64,000 nt of DNA. Origin: Candidatus Manganitrophus morganii. GTDB taxonomy: Bacteria; Nitrospirota; Nitrospiria; SBBL01; Manganitrophaceae. Every line of letters begins with the position of its first letter. Position 1 is the stretch's first letter. Under the pieces are notes generated by a model. That model had not been told where the DNA came from, ran no database searches, and saw only the letters and a list, made by a program, of their open reading frames with translations. The translations under genes were made by a program, and so were the position numbers. Below, in pieces: positions 9,095-17,624 of the stretch. The DNA is taken from contig JAJHOH010000001.1 in assembly GCA_021651055.1 (NCBI GenBank), positions 1,302,001 through 1,366,000 on the forward strand, given 5' to 3'.

Positions 9095-9304
9095 ACTTCC
9101 TCCCGCAGCCTATAAAAAAGCTAAATTTTTCCTCAGTATAACACACCCGAAGGAACGTTTGTAAAGAGGAAGAATCCGATTCGGAAACCAAGCCTGGAAC
9201 AGTGGCGTGTCATTCGATATCGACTTGAAGGGTCATCCGATCGCCTATTGTAAACCGATTCCTTCGACAGATGAGGATTGAAAGGGTCGGCCCCCCGGCG
9301 AAAC

Positions 9305-9394
9305 TTACCGCCTGGAGTGCCTTGTTCTCTTCCGCAGCTTCCGATATTTATGTTTTCGCATCTTCTTTCTTCTCTTCTTGACAACACGCGACAT
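9305..9394 (-). CDS. bS22-like ribosomal miniprotein (AURKAIP1/COX24 domain)
   Basis: A 29-aa reading frame, MSRVVKKRRKKMRKHKYRKL then RKRTRHSRR and TAA. It is preceded by AAGGAGACTGT, a near-ideal ribosome-binding site. The pattern V-x-KKRRKKM-x-KHK-x-RK-x-x-(K)RTRH matches the tiny AURKAIP1/COX24-domain proteins. These include mycobacterial bS22 and the yeast/human mitoribosomal homologues, which bind 16S rRNA near the decoding centre. Seventeen of 29 residues are Lys or Arg. It lies between the USP gene (43 bases downstream of its stop) and apbC on the same strand. Assignment rests on motif and size. Confidence 0.85.
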   Translation of the reverse strand: MSRVVKKRRKKMRKHKYRKLRKRTRHSRR

Positions 9395-9437
9395 ACAGTC
9401 TCCTTAATTGATTAATGAAATGACGGATCTCTCCATA

Positions 9438-10370
9438 TCAACCCGCCTGTAGCGGAATTTTTCCTCGCTTTTCCCGGACGATGAGGACCGGACACGCGCC
9501 ATACTCCATCACCTTCAGAGGAACACTCCCCAGAAAAAACTTTCTCACGGCGGAGCTGCCGCTCGCCCCCATGACGACGATATCATGGTCTTTCGCCTCC
9601 GCGATGATTTCTTGCGAAGGAGGACCGACCCGGACCTTCAATTTCGCTTCAATGCCCATCTGCGCCAAGATCATTTCGGCCCGGCGCGCGCTCTGCAGCG
9701 CCTCTTCGCGCCGGCTCTCCTCCTCCGCCACCGAGAGGACCGTCACCTTCGCCCCCAACACCCGGGCCATCTCGGCCCCCGCAATCTCCGCCTTCTCCGC
9801 CAGCTCGGAACCGTCGGTGCAGAGAAGAAAGTTATGATCCTGCCGTATGTTCTTCGCGATCAGAACGCTGCAGGCGGCCAGATCGGCGACGCGGAGCGCG
9901 GTGCTTCCGACAAAATAACTTCCGATCCCTTGCCGCCCGTGGGAGCCGAGGATGATCAGATCGTAATCTCCGACCTGCGCCTCCTCCAAGATCTGTTCGA
10001 CCGGATCTCCTTCGCGCAGGCGCAGGCGGACGTTTTCGCCGCCGGCCCCGACCAGGTAGAGCTCCGTCGCCCCCTGGACCCCTCCCTCAAAAGCCCGGCT
10101 GTGCTTCTCTTTGGACAAGGGGACCTGGGTGAGTCCGACTTCATCCAAGATTTCCCGCGCCCGGGTCAAATAATCGACGCCGGGAATATCGAGGTCCCAC
10201 GACGACAGCTTCTTACGGGTGGCGGTCAATTGCACCCGCTCCGACGAGGAGATCGGTCTTCGGACGTGCAGCACGCTGACGTCGGCATTCATCTCCTTCG
10301 CCAGCCTTCCCCCAAAACGGATCGCCGCCTCCGCGTCCTCTTCCCCGTCGGTGCACATTAAAAATTTCAT
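9438..10370 (-). CDS. Tandem-domain universal stress protein
   Basis: 310 aa with two UspA folds. Domain 1 (about 1-160) has KFLMCTDGEEDAEAAIRFGG and the nucleotide-binding signature GSHGRQGIGSYFVGSTA. Domain 2 (about 165-300) has NFLLCTDGSELAEKAEIAGA and GASGSSAVRKFFLGSVP. Both keep a G-x2-G-x9-G-(S/T)-like loop, the second less exactly, so ATP binding is likely at least in domain 1. USPs are cytoplasmic stress modulators whose partners are usually unknown. The start is nine bases after the stop of the upstream DASS transporter, so the pair forms an operon and the protein may sense or regulate the transporter. Confidence 0.92.
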   Translation of the reverse strand: MKFLMCTDGEEDAEAAIRFGGRLAKEMNADVSVLHVRRPISSSERVQLTATRKKLSSWDLDIPGVDYLTRAREILDEVGLTQVPLSKEKHSRAFEGGVQGATELYLVGAGGENVRLRLREGDPVEQILEEAQVGDYDLIILGSHGRQGIGSYFVGSTALRVADLAACSVLIAKNIRQDHNFLLCTDGSELAEKAEIAGAEMARVLGAKVTVLSVAEEESRREEALQSARRAEMILAQMGIEAKLKVRVGPPSQEIIAEAKDHDIVVMGASGSSAVRKFFLGSVPLKVMEYGACPVLIVREKRGKIPLQAG

Positions 10371-10379
10371 GATCGACCG

Positions 10380-11783
10380 TCAAATCCCAAGCATCGTCCA
10401 GTATCCCGCGCTGATCAACAGGAGGAGAAGGAAGGAGACCAAAACCAATTTCCATCCGGCCTTGAGGAAATCGGTCCGATTCAGATAGCCGCCGCCGTAT
10501 ATGATGTTGCATGCCGGCGACGCGACCGAGGTCAAATAGACGAACGACGTCGAAATCACCGTGACAAATCCGGCCTGGACGATCGAGGTCCCCGAAAGGC
10601 TCGCGATCTGAAGGGTGATCGGGCCGAGCATCCCCACCGTCGCCCCGCTGCTCATGAAGGAGGAGAGCACCACCGTCATCAGACTCATTGCCGCCAGCAG
10701 GGGGACACCCTGATGGATGCCGATCGGCTCCACCCAGGTCAGGAACGACTTCGCGATCCACTCCGCCACCCCCGACTGCTTCATCATGATGCCGAGGGAG
10801 ATCGCCCCGCCGTAGACCAGGATCGTTCCCCAATTGACGTTGTTATTCAGGTCCTCCCAGCGCACCACCCCGGCCACCATGAAAAGAAGAACACCGATCA
10901 GGGCGGTAATGCCGAGGCCGATTTGATCCGAGATCGTCATCCACATCACCACGGTGATCAAAAAGATGCCGATCGTCACCCAATCCTGCCGGGTCAGTTT
11001 CCCCTCTTCCTCTACCTTGGCCCGAAGGGCCGAAATCGCCGGGGAGAGATCCTTCACCTCCGGCGAAAAGGAGCGATAAAGGACATAGGCCACGAACGGA
11101 ATTTCCAACAGGATGATCGGATAAGCGGCGACCACCCATTGAAAATAGGTTAAATTCAACCCGAAGAGCTCTTTCCAATAAGCAAGCATGATCGCGTTGC
11201 GCGCCCCTCCGGAAGGGGTCCCGATCGCGGCGATCATCGCCCCATACGCGATGGAGAGCATCAGGAGAATCGAAAGATTCTTCACTTTCTTCCGATCGTC
11301 CGATGTAAACTTGATCAGGGCGACCCCGACCGGCAACATCATGGCCGACACGGTATGTTCTCCAATGAAAGAAGCAATCACGGCGGAAACGGAAACCAAG
11401 CCGAGCACAATTCGCTCGATCCGGGGACCGGTCAACCGGACGATCGCCAGGGCGATCCGCTTGTCGAGGTTCTGCTTGACGATCGCCGCGGCGATCATGA
11501 GCGACCCCATGATAAAAAAAACGGAGTCGCTCATAAACGACTGAGCCACGCCGGTCGGTTTTTCAAGCCCCAGGAGGACCTGAGAGACCGCAATAAAAAG
11601 GGCGACCCCCGGGAGCGGCACCGGCTCGGTCATGAAGAAGATGAAGGCGACGACCACCAAGGCCAGCGCCTTCATTCCGACCGGCGTCAGGCCCTCCGGA
11701 ACCGGGATCATCAACATCACAAAACCGACAGCAAGACCGATGAAGATCCATTTCCGTTTCAGGAGTTCCGACACCAATGCCAT
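10380..11783 (-). CDS. SLC13/DASS-family sodium-coupled anion transporter
   Basis: 467 aa, almost entirely hydrophobic with about 11-12 membrane segments. Recognisable DASS features are the early GSLMIAAAIVKQNLDKRIAL segment, the first hairpin region SFIGEHTVSAMMLPVGVALI, IAAIGTPSGGARNAIML (an SNT/SGG-type motif for sodium and carboxylate), and the second-half repeat LVYGGAISLGIMMKQSGVAEW with SSFMSSGATVGMLGPI. The family moves dicarboxylates, citrate, sulfate or similar anions into the cytoplasm with sodium. The substrate cannot be read from the sequence. It is the first gene of the DASS-USP operon and is divergent from the lipoprotein-nadB operon. Confidence 0.9.
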   Translation of the reverse strand: MALVSELLKRKWIFIGLAVGFVMLMIPVPEGLTPVGMKALALVVVAFIFFMTEPVPLPGVALFIAVSQVLLGLEKPTGVAQSFMSDSVFFIMGSLMIAAAIVKQNLDKRIALAIVRLTGPRIERIVLGLVSVSAVIASFIGEHTVSAMMLPVGVALIKFTSDDRKKVKNLSILLMLSIAYGAMIAAIGTPSGGARNAIMLAYWKELFGLNLTYFQWVVAAYPIILLEIPFVAYVLYRSFSPEVKDLSPAISALRAKVEEEGKLTRQDWVTIGIFLITVVMWMTISDQIGLGITALIGVLLFMVAGVVRWEDLNNNVNWGTILVYGGAISLGIMMKQSGVAEWIAKSFLTWVEPIGIHQGVPLLAAMSLMTVVLSSFMSSGATVGMLGPITLQIASLSGTSIVQAGFVTVISTSFVYLTSVASPACNIIYGGGYLNRTDFLKAGWKLVLVSFLLLLLISAGYWTMLGI

Positions 11784-11856
11784 TCAAATGACCAAGAAAC
11801 GCAGGAAAATTTTTTTGTAACAAGAATGGCCGAAAAAGTCAACCGACAAAGATGAC

Positions 11857-11886
11857 TTGACCCCCTTCTCCATCCCACATTATAAT
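11857..11886 (+). promoter_or_regulatory. Sigma-70-type promoter of the lipoprotein-nadB operon
   Basis: TTGACC, 18-base spacer, and a consensus TATAAT. It lies about 50 bases upstream of the GAGGAGGAGG ribosome-binding stretch of the first gene. The -10 box is the left end of a perfect dyad, so the promoter is likely repressible. Confidence 0.65.
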
Positions 11887-11898
11887 CGGACGATTATA
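11881..11898. promoter_or_regulatory. Perfect 8-2-8 dyad over the -10 box, candidate operator for NAD synthesis genes
   Basis: TATAATCG-GA-CGATTATA is an exact inverted repeat that includes the -10 hexamer and covers the predicted start of transcription. A bound dimeric repressor would block RNA polymerase directly. I do not recognise it as a known NrtR, NiaR or NadQ site. Confidence 0.55.
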
Positions 11899-11938
11899 AA
11901 CAATATAGCGAATTCATTACATTGAGAGGAGGAGGACC

Positions 11939-12490
11939 ATTCAGAAGCATCGGCGTTCCCTAATCCAACCCATTCGAACCAAAGATCACCCTGCGCGCGA
12001 CCGCCGCGGTGCGATATTCGCGCCCGTTCTGCTTGTTCGCCGGGCCGTTTTTTTCCTCTCCCTGCTTTTCTTCTTCCTTGCAGGGTGCGCGACCACCCCG
12101 ACGCAGCCCTCTCCCGTATCCGAGCAGGTCGACCGGATCCGGCAAGCCGTCGTGAGTATAACAGAATCGTATGAGAAAAAAGATGAAAAAAAGTTCCTCT
12201 CGAGCCTCGACCCTTCCTTCAAGTCGCTTCCTTCCTTCAAGGAACAGATTCTCAAAGACTTGGCGACATTCTCCGAGATGAAGATCGACATGAAGATTGA
12301 TCGTGTCGAAGTTCGGCAAGAATCGATCTCGACCGCCGTTCATTGGGGAGGGGTCTGGAAGAGGGAACCGGGCGCCCCTCCCCTTGAGAAGAAAGGGCAC
12401 GCCCTTTTTGTTTGGACCACCGGAGAAACCCCTCTTCTTTTGGAGATCCGGGGCGATCCCCCCTTCGGGATTATCCAAGGAGGGATTTAA
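11939..12490 (+). CDS. Putative lipoprotein of unknown function upstream of nadB
   Basis: The frame encodes a hydrophobic stretch ending in a lipobox (FLSLLFFFLAGC at about 12044-12084), then a Thr/Pro linker and a ~110-residue domain (QAVVSITESYEKKDEKKFLS ... VHWGGVWKRE ... GHALFVWTTGETPLLLEIRG) reminiscent of small NTF2-like folds. A start at GTG 12152 would remove the signal peptide. No ATG, GTG or TTG lies in frame upstream of the lipobox. The best-placed candidate is ATT at 11939, six bases after AGGAGG; CTG at 12029 is the alternative. The stop is one base before the nadB GTG, so expression is coupled to nadB. The true start is uncertain; the gene itself is well supported. Confidence 0.7.
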   Translation: MQKHRRSLIQPIRTKDHPARDRRGAIFAPVLLVRRAVFFLSLLFFFLAGCATTPTQPSPVSEQVDRIRQAVVSITESYEKKDEKKFLSSLDPSFKSLPSFKEQILKDLATFSEMKIDMKIDRVEVRQESISTAVHWGGVWKREPGAPPLEKKGHALFVWTTGETPLLLEIRGDPPFGIIQGGI

Positions 12491-12491
12491 A

Positions 12492-14102
12492 GTGACCGGA
12501 CGTTCTAAATCGACCTCCCCGATCACCACCGATTTCTTAATCATCGGAAGCGGCGTGGCGGGCCTTCGCGCGGCCATTGAAGCGAGCCGATATGGAGAGG
12601 TGATCGTTCTCAATAAAGGGTGGGGAAATGAATCGAACTCCGCCTTCGCGCAGGGGGGGATCGCCGCCGCCCTCAGCGAAGAGGGGGAGGAGATCCAGTC
12701 CCATATCGAGGACACGATCGACGCCGGAAAGGGGCTCTGCCGCCCGGAAGCGGTCCGGATCTTGGTCGAAGAGGGGCCCCAGCGGATCCACGAGCTCATC
12801 GCATGGGGGGCCGAGTTCGACAAAGTGGGCGATCGATATGCCTTCGCCCGGGAGGGGGCGCACCGGCAGAGCCGTATTCTGCGCGCGAAGGGGGACGCCA
12901 CCGGAAATGAAATCGTCCGGGCGCTCGTCGAGGAAGCCAAGAAACGGCCGAACATTTCCGTCCGAAACGGCCACTTCACCCTCGATCTCTTCATCACGAC
13001 GAAAGGCCGAAAACGGATCTGCGGCGGCGCCTGGGTCCTGGATGAACGGGCGGCGGAGCCGGTACTCTTCAAATCACGCGCCGTCATTCTGGCCACCGGG
13101 GGAGCGGGCCAGGTCTATCGCCGCACCACGAACCCTCCGGTCGCCACCGGAGACGGCCTCGCGATGGCGCTTCGGGCCGGCGTCTCCCTCGAAGACATGG
13201 AATTCTTCCAATTCCACCCCACCGCTCTCTCGCTCCCTTCGGCCCCCTGCTTCCTTCTCTCCGAGGCGATGCGTGGGGAAGGGGCGGTCCTCCGGGATGC
13301 CGACGGAAAGCCGTTCATGGATCGGTATCATCCCGATAAAGAGCTGGCCCCGCGCGATGTCGTCACCCGGGCCATCTGGGATGAAATGCAGCATGGGAAA
13401 ATTCAAAACGTCTTCCTCGATCTGACCCATCTGAAGGCAAGCTTTATTAAAGAACGCTTTCCGATGATCTATGCGACCTGCCTCCAGTACGGCATCGATA
13501 TCACGCGTGATCGGATCCCGGTGGCTCCCAGCGCCCACTACCTGATGGGAGGAATTAAAACCGGCCTCTCCGGGGAAACTTCCCTTCCCGGACTCTGGGC
13601 GGTGGGGGAAGTGGCCTGCACCGGCGTTCATGGCGCCAATCGACTGGCGAGCAATTCTCTTCTAGAAGGATTGGTCTTCGGGATGCGGGTCGGCCAGGCG
13701 GTCGCGCAGACGGCCCCTTCCGCCGGGGAGAGGCCGGAGATCCCGCCGAAGCGATTCAAACCGGCTTCCGACGACCGATACCTCCTGGTCCAAAAAGAGC
13801 TTCGGGAGACGATGTGGAATCACGTCGGAATCATTCGGAGCGAATCCTCTCTCCTGGAGGCGATCGAGAGATGGAAAAGATGGGATTGGGTCTTAAGGAA
13901 ACCGGCGCTTTCCCGGTTGGCATTGGAAACCCGGAATATGCTGATTGCCTCCGCTGCCATGATGGAGGCGGCCTTGAGAAGAAAAGAGAGCATCGGCGCC
14001 CACTACCGGGAAGACTTCCCGTTGCCGGATGAAGGTTCCTCGCGGGGGCATGTCCTCCTGACCCGCGCCTCCTTGAGAAAGCGGTTTTCAGAGATTGAAT
14101 GA
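12492..14102 (+). CDS. nadB: L-aspartate oxidase
   Basis: I start at GTG 12492 (VTGRSKSTSPITTDFLIIGS), one base after the preceding stop and eight bases after AAGGAGGG. Upstream in-frame codons encode a sequence unlike the family. The protein is about 536 aa. It has the FAD-binding GSGVAGLRAAIEA at the N-terminus, NESNSAFAQGGIAAAL, the active-site segment HRQSRILRAKGDATG, ATGGAGQVY, and EFFQFHPTAL near the covalent/substrate region. It also has LAPRDVVTRAI, GGIKT and GVHGANRLASNSLLEGLVFG, in the order typical of NadB. It oxidises aspartate to iminoaspartate for quinolinate and NAD synthesis, in the cytoplasm. nadA and nadC are not adjacent. Confidence 0.95.
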   Translation: MTGRSKSTSPITTDFLIIGSGVAGLRAAIEASRYGEVIVLNKGWGNESNSAFAQGGIAAALSEEGEEIQSHIEDTIDAGKGLCRPEAVRILVEEGPQRIHELIAWGAEFDKVGDRYAFAREGAHRQSRILRAKGDATGNEIVRALVEEAKKRPNISVRNGHFTLDLFITTKGRKRICGGAWVLDERAAEPVLFKSRAVILATGGAGQVYRRTTNPPVATGDGLAMALRAGVSLEDMEFFQFHPTALSLPSAPCFLLSEAMRGEGAVLRDADGKPFMDRYHPDKELAPRDVVTRAIWDEMQHGKIQNVFLDLTHLKASFIKERFPMIYATCLQYGIDITRDRIPVAPSAHYLMGGIKTGLSGETSLPGLWAVGEVACTGVHGANRLASNSLLEGLVFGMRVGQAVAQTAPSAGERPEIPPKRFKPASDDRYLLVQKELRETMWNHVGIIRSESSLLEAIERWKRWDWVLRKPALSRLALETRNMLIASAAMMEAALRRKESIGAHYREDFPLPDEGSSRGHVLLTRASLRKRFSEIE

Positions 14103-14118
14103 AGTTGTAAGTCGGCTA

Positions 14119-14796
14119 TTATTCGCTGAATTGTTTCAGGGGAAGGGTGGCGTATTTCTCCGGACGGTTGGTATAAACGATCTCTCCGGTGGGTCGCGTT
14201 CCTTTGTAGACCGACAGCCCGCGGCCTTTCTTTCCTAAATAATCCTTGTAGAAACGCAGAACCCGTTCTACATAAATCTGTGTCTCTTCAATCGGGGGGA
14301 TGCGGCCGTGTTTTAAAACATTCCCCATCCCCGCATGATACGCGGCCAACGACAGGACCAAATCGTTGTTGAAGGTGCCGAGCAGATATCGAAGGTACCG
14401 GATTCCCCCCCGAATATTTTCCTCCGGATCAAATGGATCGCTCAAACGGAGATCGGCCGCGGTCGCGGGCATCAATTGCATCAGTCCGAGCGCGCCGGCC
14501 GATGAAACCGCAAAGGTATTAAAATCGGACTCCGCTCGAACGACCGCTTTGATCAGGGCCGGTTCCATCCCTTGTTCCGCCGCCTCTTTTTCAATAAAAC
14601 CGAGGATTTTTTGCCGCTGATCTTTTCCGATATAAGATCTTTTCTTTTGGCCGCCTTGGAGTCTTCGGTACCGGGGATCGGTCGGAACATTCGTAAAATG
14701 GACGGTGCCCGACTCATCAACGTACTGGAAGACCTCCATGGAAAAAACCTGGGTGGGAACCAGCAATAAAATCAGTAGAAGAATCCGTAACTTCAT
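14119..14796 (-). CDS. Exported lytic transglycosylase (SLT domain) with DUF4124-like N-terminus
   Basis: The start at ATG 14796 gives a clean signal peptide (MKLRILLLILLLVPTQVFS); the longer reading from 14856 adds residues that do not fit. The mature 225-aa form opens with a DUF4124-like strand pair (VFQYVDESGTVHFTNVPTDP). It then has the SLT/GH23 fold: catalytic glutamate in AVVRAESDFN (about residue 89), SAGALGLMQLMPATA, the NIRGGIRYLRYLL segment and LAAYHAGMGNV. The short tail again resembles DUF4124 (GEIVYTNRP). It would cleave peptidoglycan glycan strands in the periplasm. It is divergent from clpB and shares the intergenic region that contains a 27-bp dyad. Confidence 0.92.
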   Translation of the reverse strand: MKLRILLLILLLVPTQVFSMEVFQYVDESGTVHFTNVPTDPRYRRLQGGQKKRSYIGKDQRQKILGFIEKEAAEQGMEPALIKAVVRAESDFNTFAVSSAGALGLMQLMPATAADLRLSDPFDPEENIRGGIRYLRYLLGTFNNDLVLSLAAYHAGMGNVLKHGRIPPIEETQIYVERVLRFYKDYLGKKGRGLSVYKGTRPTGEIVYTNRPEKYATLPLKQFSE

Positions 14797-14851
14797 ATCG
14801 TTCAGCTTGACCTCCGTATTGTTGAAAAGGGTACCATTTGGCGACCCTTCT

Positions 14852-14878
14852 GTCAATTCAGGTTGACCTTGAATTGAC
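14852..14878. promoter_or_regulatory. 9-N9-9 inverted repeat overlapping the clpB promoter, candidate operator
   Basis: GTCAATTCA (14852-14860) and TGAATTGAC (14870-14878) are exact inverted copies separated by nine bases. The spacer is itself nearly palindromic (AGGTTGACCT with the flanking A). The geometry equals that of CIRCE, but the sequence is not CIRCE or HAIR. The right arm covers the -35 box of clpB. It sits between divergent genes and could control both. Confidence 0.6.
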
Positions 14879-14897
14879 TCCGGGAGAAGCTTATATT
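14869..14897 (+). promoter_or_regulatory. Promoter of clpB
   Basis: TTGAAT (14869-14874), exactly 17 bases, TATATT (14892-14897). It lies 35 bases upstream of the clpB ATG, and the -35 box is inside the dyad described above. Confidence 0.6.
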
Positions 14898-14931
14898 GAA
14901 ATTAAACGGTTGATTCTACAAGGAGGTTTCG

Positions 14932-17547
14932 ATGCGCTTAGACCGGTTGACGACGAAGGCCCAGGAGGCGTTTCAGGAGGCACAAAAGAAGGCGGAATCG
15001 TCTTATCATCAGCAGATCGACGAGGTTCACCTGATACTCGCCCTCATCGAACAGAAAGAAGGGATCGTTCCGACCCTGTTGAAGAAGATGGGTATTCCCT
15101 TAGAGGCGCTCCGGGCCAAGCTGAATGACCGGCTGAAGGCCATTCCCGAAGTCCGCGGTCCCGGATCGGTCGGCCAGGTCTACATCACGCAGAGCCTCGC
15201 CTCCCTGGTGGAACGGGCGGAGAAAGAGGCGGAACAGCTGAAAGACGAATACATCAGCACCGAACATCTCTTTTTGGGCCTCCTCGATCCGAAGAGTTCG
15301 GTCTACCCGATCCTCTCCTCGTTCGGCGTACAGCGGGACAAGGTTCTCGCCGCCTTGGTGGAAGTCCGCGGATCCCATCGGGTCACCGACCCCAATCCGG
15401 AGGAAAAGTATCAGGCGCTGGCGAAATATTCTCGAGATTTAACCGACCTGGCCCGCCGGGGGAAACTCGATCCGGTGATCGGCCGGGATGAAGAGATCCG
15501 CCGGGTGATCCAGGTCCTCTCCCGCAGGACAAAAAATAACCCGGTTCTGATCGGAGAGCCTGGGGTCGGAAAGACCGCCATCGTCGAAGGGCTCGCTCAG
15601 CGGATCGTCTCGGGGGATGTCCCGGAAAGCCTCAAGAACAAACGGGTCCATGCGCTCGACATGGGGGCCCTCATTGCCGGCGCCAAATTCCGGGGAGAAT
15701 TCGAAGAGCGCCTGAAGGCGGTCATCAAAGAGGTGGTCGACTCCCAAGGAGAGGTCATCCTCTTCATCGACGAGCTCCACACGCTCGTCGGCGCCGGGGC
15801 CGCAGAGGGGGCGATGGATGCCTCCAACATGCTGAAACCGCCGTTGGCGCGCGGCGAGCTTCGGTGCGTCGGGGCGACGACGATCGATGAATACCGAAAA
15901 CACATCGAGAAAGATCCCGCCCTGGAGCGACGGTTTCAGCCGATTCTGGTCCAAGAGCCGACGGTCGAGCAGACGATCTCCATCCTGCGCGGCCTCAAGG
16001 AAAAGTATGAAGTCCATCACGGCGTACGGATCAAAGATACCGCGCTGGTCGCCGCCGCCGTTTTATCCCATCGGTACCTCACCGATCGCTTCCTGCCGGA
16101 CAAAGCCATCGACCTGATCGATGAGGCCGCCTCACGGCTGCGGATGGAGATCGATTCGATGCCGACCGAGCTTGATGAGATTTATCGAAGGATCCGGCAA
16201 CTCGAAATCGAGATGGAAGCGGTCAAAAAAGAAAAAGACCAGGCCTCGAAGGAACGCCTCCAAAAAATCGAGAAAGAGCTCTCCGATCTGAAGGAGGAAG
16301 CAAACCAGCTCTCAGCGCACTGGAAAGCCGAGAAGGAGGCGATCCAAAAAATCCGCTCCCTAAAAGAAGAAATCGAGCAGACCCGAATACAAGCGGAGCA
16401 GGCCGAACGGATGGGCGATCTCGGCAAAGCGGCGGAGCTTCGCTACGGCAAGCTAATCAGCCTGGAAAAGCAACTGGAGGAGGAGAATCGTCGTCTTCGG
16501 GAGACACAGTCTGAAACGAAAATGCTGAAAGAGGAGGTCGATGAGGAGGACATCGCCGAAATTATCTCGAAGTGGACCAACATTCCGGTCTCCCGATTGC
16601 TTCAAGGCGAGGTGGAAAAATTGATCCATATGGAAGAGCGCCTTCACGAACGGCTGGTCGACCAAGAGGAGGCGATCGCGGCGGTCTCGAATGCGATTCG
16701 ACGTGCAAGGGCGGGGATTTCGGACCCGAACCGACCGCTCGGCTCCTTCATCTTTTTGGGACCGACCGGGGTCGGTAAAACCGAGCTGGCGCGCGCGCTG
16801 GCCGAATTTCTCTTTGATGACGAACAGGCGATGATCCGGATCGATATGTCGGAGTATATGGAGAAACATGCCGTCGCCCGTTTGATCGGAGCCCCTCCGG
16901 GTTACGTTGGATACGATGAAGGAGGGCAATTAACCGAAGCGGTCCGGCGAAGGCCTTACGCTGTCATTCTCTTCGATGAGATCGAGAAGGCCCACCCCGA
17001 CGTCTTCAGCATTCTGCTTCAGGTTCTGGATGATGGACGACTCACTGATGGGAAAGGCCGGACGGTCGATTTCACCAATGCCATTCTGATTATGACCTCG
17101 AACATCGGAAGCCAGCAGATCCAGGAGCTGACCGGAAATGAGCAGGAGATGAGAAACGAGGTCCTTCGCATCCTGAGAACCGCGTTCAAACCGGAGTTCC
17201 TCAACCGGGTCGACGACATCATCATTTTCCATCCGCTTCAGAGGGAACACCTGGAGAAGATCATCGACATTCAATTGAAACGATTGCAAGAGCGCCTTGT
17301 TTCAAAACGGATTACGCTCTCCCTCGCCCCATCGGCCAAACAATACCTGGCCCGGGAGGGATACGATCCGGTTTTTGGGGCGCGGCCGTTGAAGCGGGTC
17401 ATCCAGCGGGATATCCTCAATGCGCTCTCCGTCAAAATCCTGGAAGGGGCCTTCAAAGAAGGGGATCATATCGAGGTGGACGTCGCGGATGATAAAATCG
17501 TATTCCGTACCGTTCCGGAATATGATAAATCTGTTGACAAGAAATAA
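14932..17547 (+). CDS. clpB: ClpB disaggregase chaperone
   Basis: 871 aa; ATG 14932 follows AAGGAGGTTTCG. The N-terminal double Clp-N repeat (1-145) is followed by AAA+ domain 1 with Walker A GEPGVGKT (about 206) and Walker [16 protein letters not shown]. The middle coiled coil (about 400-530, rich in Glu/Lys) is the ClpB/Hsp104 hallmark that docks DnaK. AAA+ domain 2 follows with Walker [15 protein letters not shown] (about 610), [14 protein letters not shown] and the C-terminal D2-small domain ([14 protein letters not shown]). It threads aggregated proteins through its hexamer with DnaK/DnaJ in the cytoplasm. It lacks a ClpP-binding loop, as expected. The promoter overlaps an unusual dyad. 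Confidence 0.97.
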   Translation: MRLDRLTTKAQEAFQEAQKKAESSYHQQIDEVHLILALIEQKEGIVPTLLKKMGIPLEALRAKLNDRLKAIPEVRGPGSVGQVYITQSLASLVERAEKEAEQLKDEYISTEHLFLGLLDPKSSVYPILSSFGVQRDKVLAALVEVRGSHRVTDPNPEEKYQALAKYSRDLTDLARRGKLDPVIGRDEEIRRVIQVLSRRTKNNPVLIGEPGVGKTAIVEGLAQRIVSGDVPESLKNKRVHALDMGALIAGAKFRGEFEERLKAVIKEVVDSQGEVILFIDELHTLVGAGAAEGAMDASNMLKPPLARGELRCVGATTIDEYRKHIEKDPALERRFQPILVQEPTVEQTISILRGLKEKYEVHHGVRIKDTALVAAAVLSHRYLTDRFLPDKAIDLIDEAASRLRMEIDSMPTELDEIYRRIRQLEIEMEAVKKEKDQASKERLQKIEKELSDLKEEANQLSAHWKAEKEAIQKIRSLKEEIEQTRIQAEQAERMGDLGKAAELRYGKLISLEKQLEEENRRLRETQSETKMLKEEVDEEDIAEIISKWTNIPVSRLLQGEVEKLIHMEERLHERLVDQEEAIAAVSNAIRRARAGISDPNRPLGSFIFLGPTGVGKTELARALAEFLFDDEQAMIRIDMSEYMEKHAVARLIGAPPGYVGYDEGGQLTEAVRRRPYAVILFDEIEKAHPDVFSILLQVLDDGRLTDGKGRTVDFTNAILIMTSNIGSQQIQELTGNEQEMRNEVLRILRTAFKPEFLNRVDDIIIFHPLQREHLEKIIDIQLKRLQERLVSKRITLSLAPSAKQYLAREGYDPVFGARPLKRVIQRDILNALSVKILEGAFKEGDHIEVDVADDKIVFRTVPEYDKSVDKK

Positions 17548-17624
17548 AGGGCTGTGGTAGACAGGGGGATCACTTTCGCATCGTTTCAATCCGGCATCCC
17601 TCAATCCCCCACGCGGAGCATCCC

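Noticed and set aside
9133-9387. 84-codon minus-strand frame
   Set aside because: Different frame over the bS22-like miniprotein, with no RBS and no family resemblance.
12297-12491. Longer N-terminus for NadB
   Set aside because: The added 65 residues overlap the lipoprotein gene and are unlike NadB. GTG 12492 has a good RBS.
11960-13096. 378-codon minus-strand frame across the lipoprotein and nadB
   Set aside because: Shadow of nadB, which has a full set of family motifs.
14852-14878. CIRCE (HrcA) or HAIR (HspR) site
   Set aside because: The geometry fits CIRCE, but neither arm matches TTAGCACTC or the HAIR consensus.
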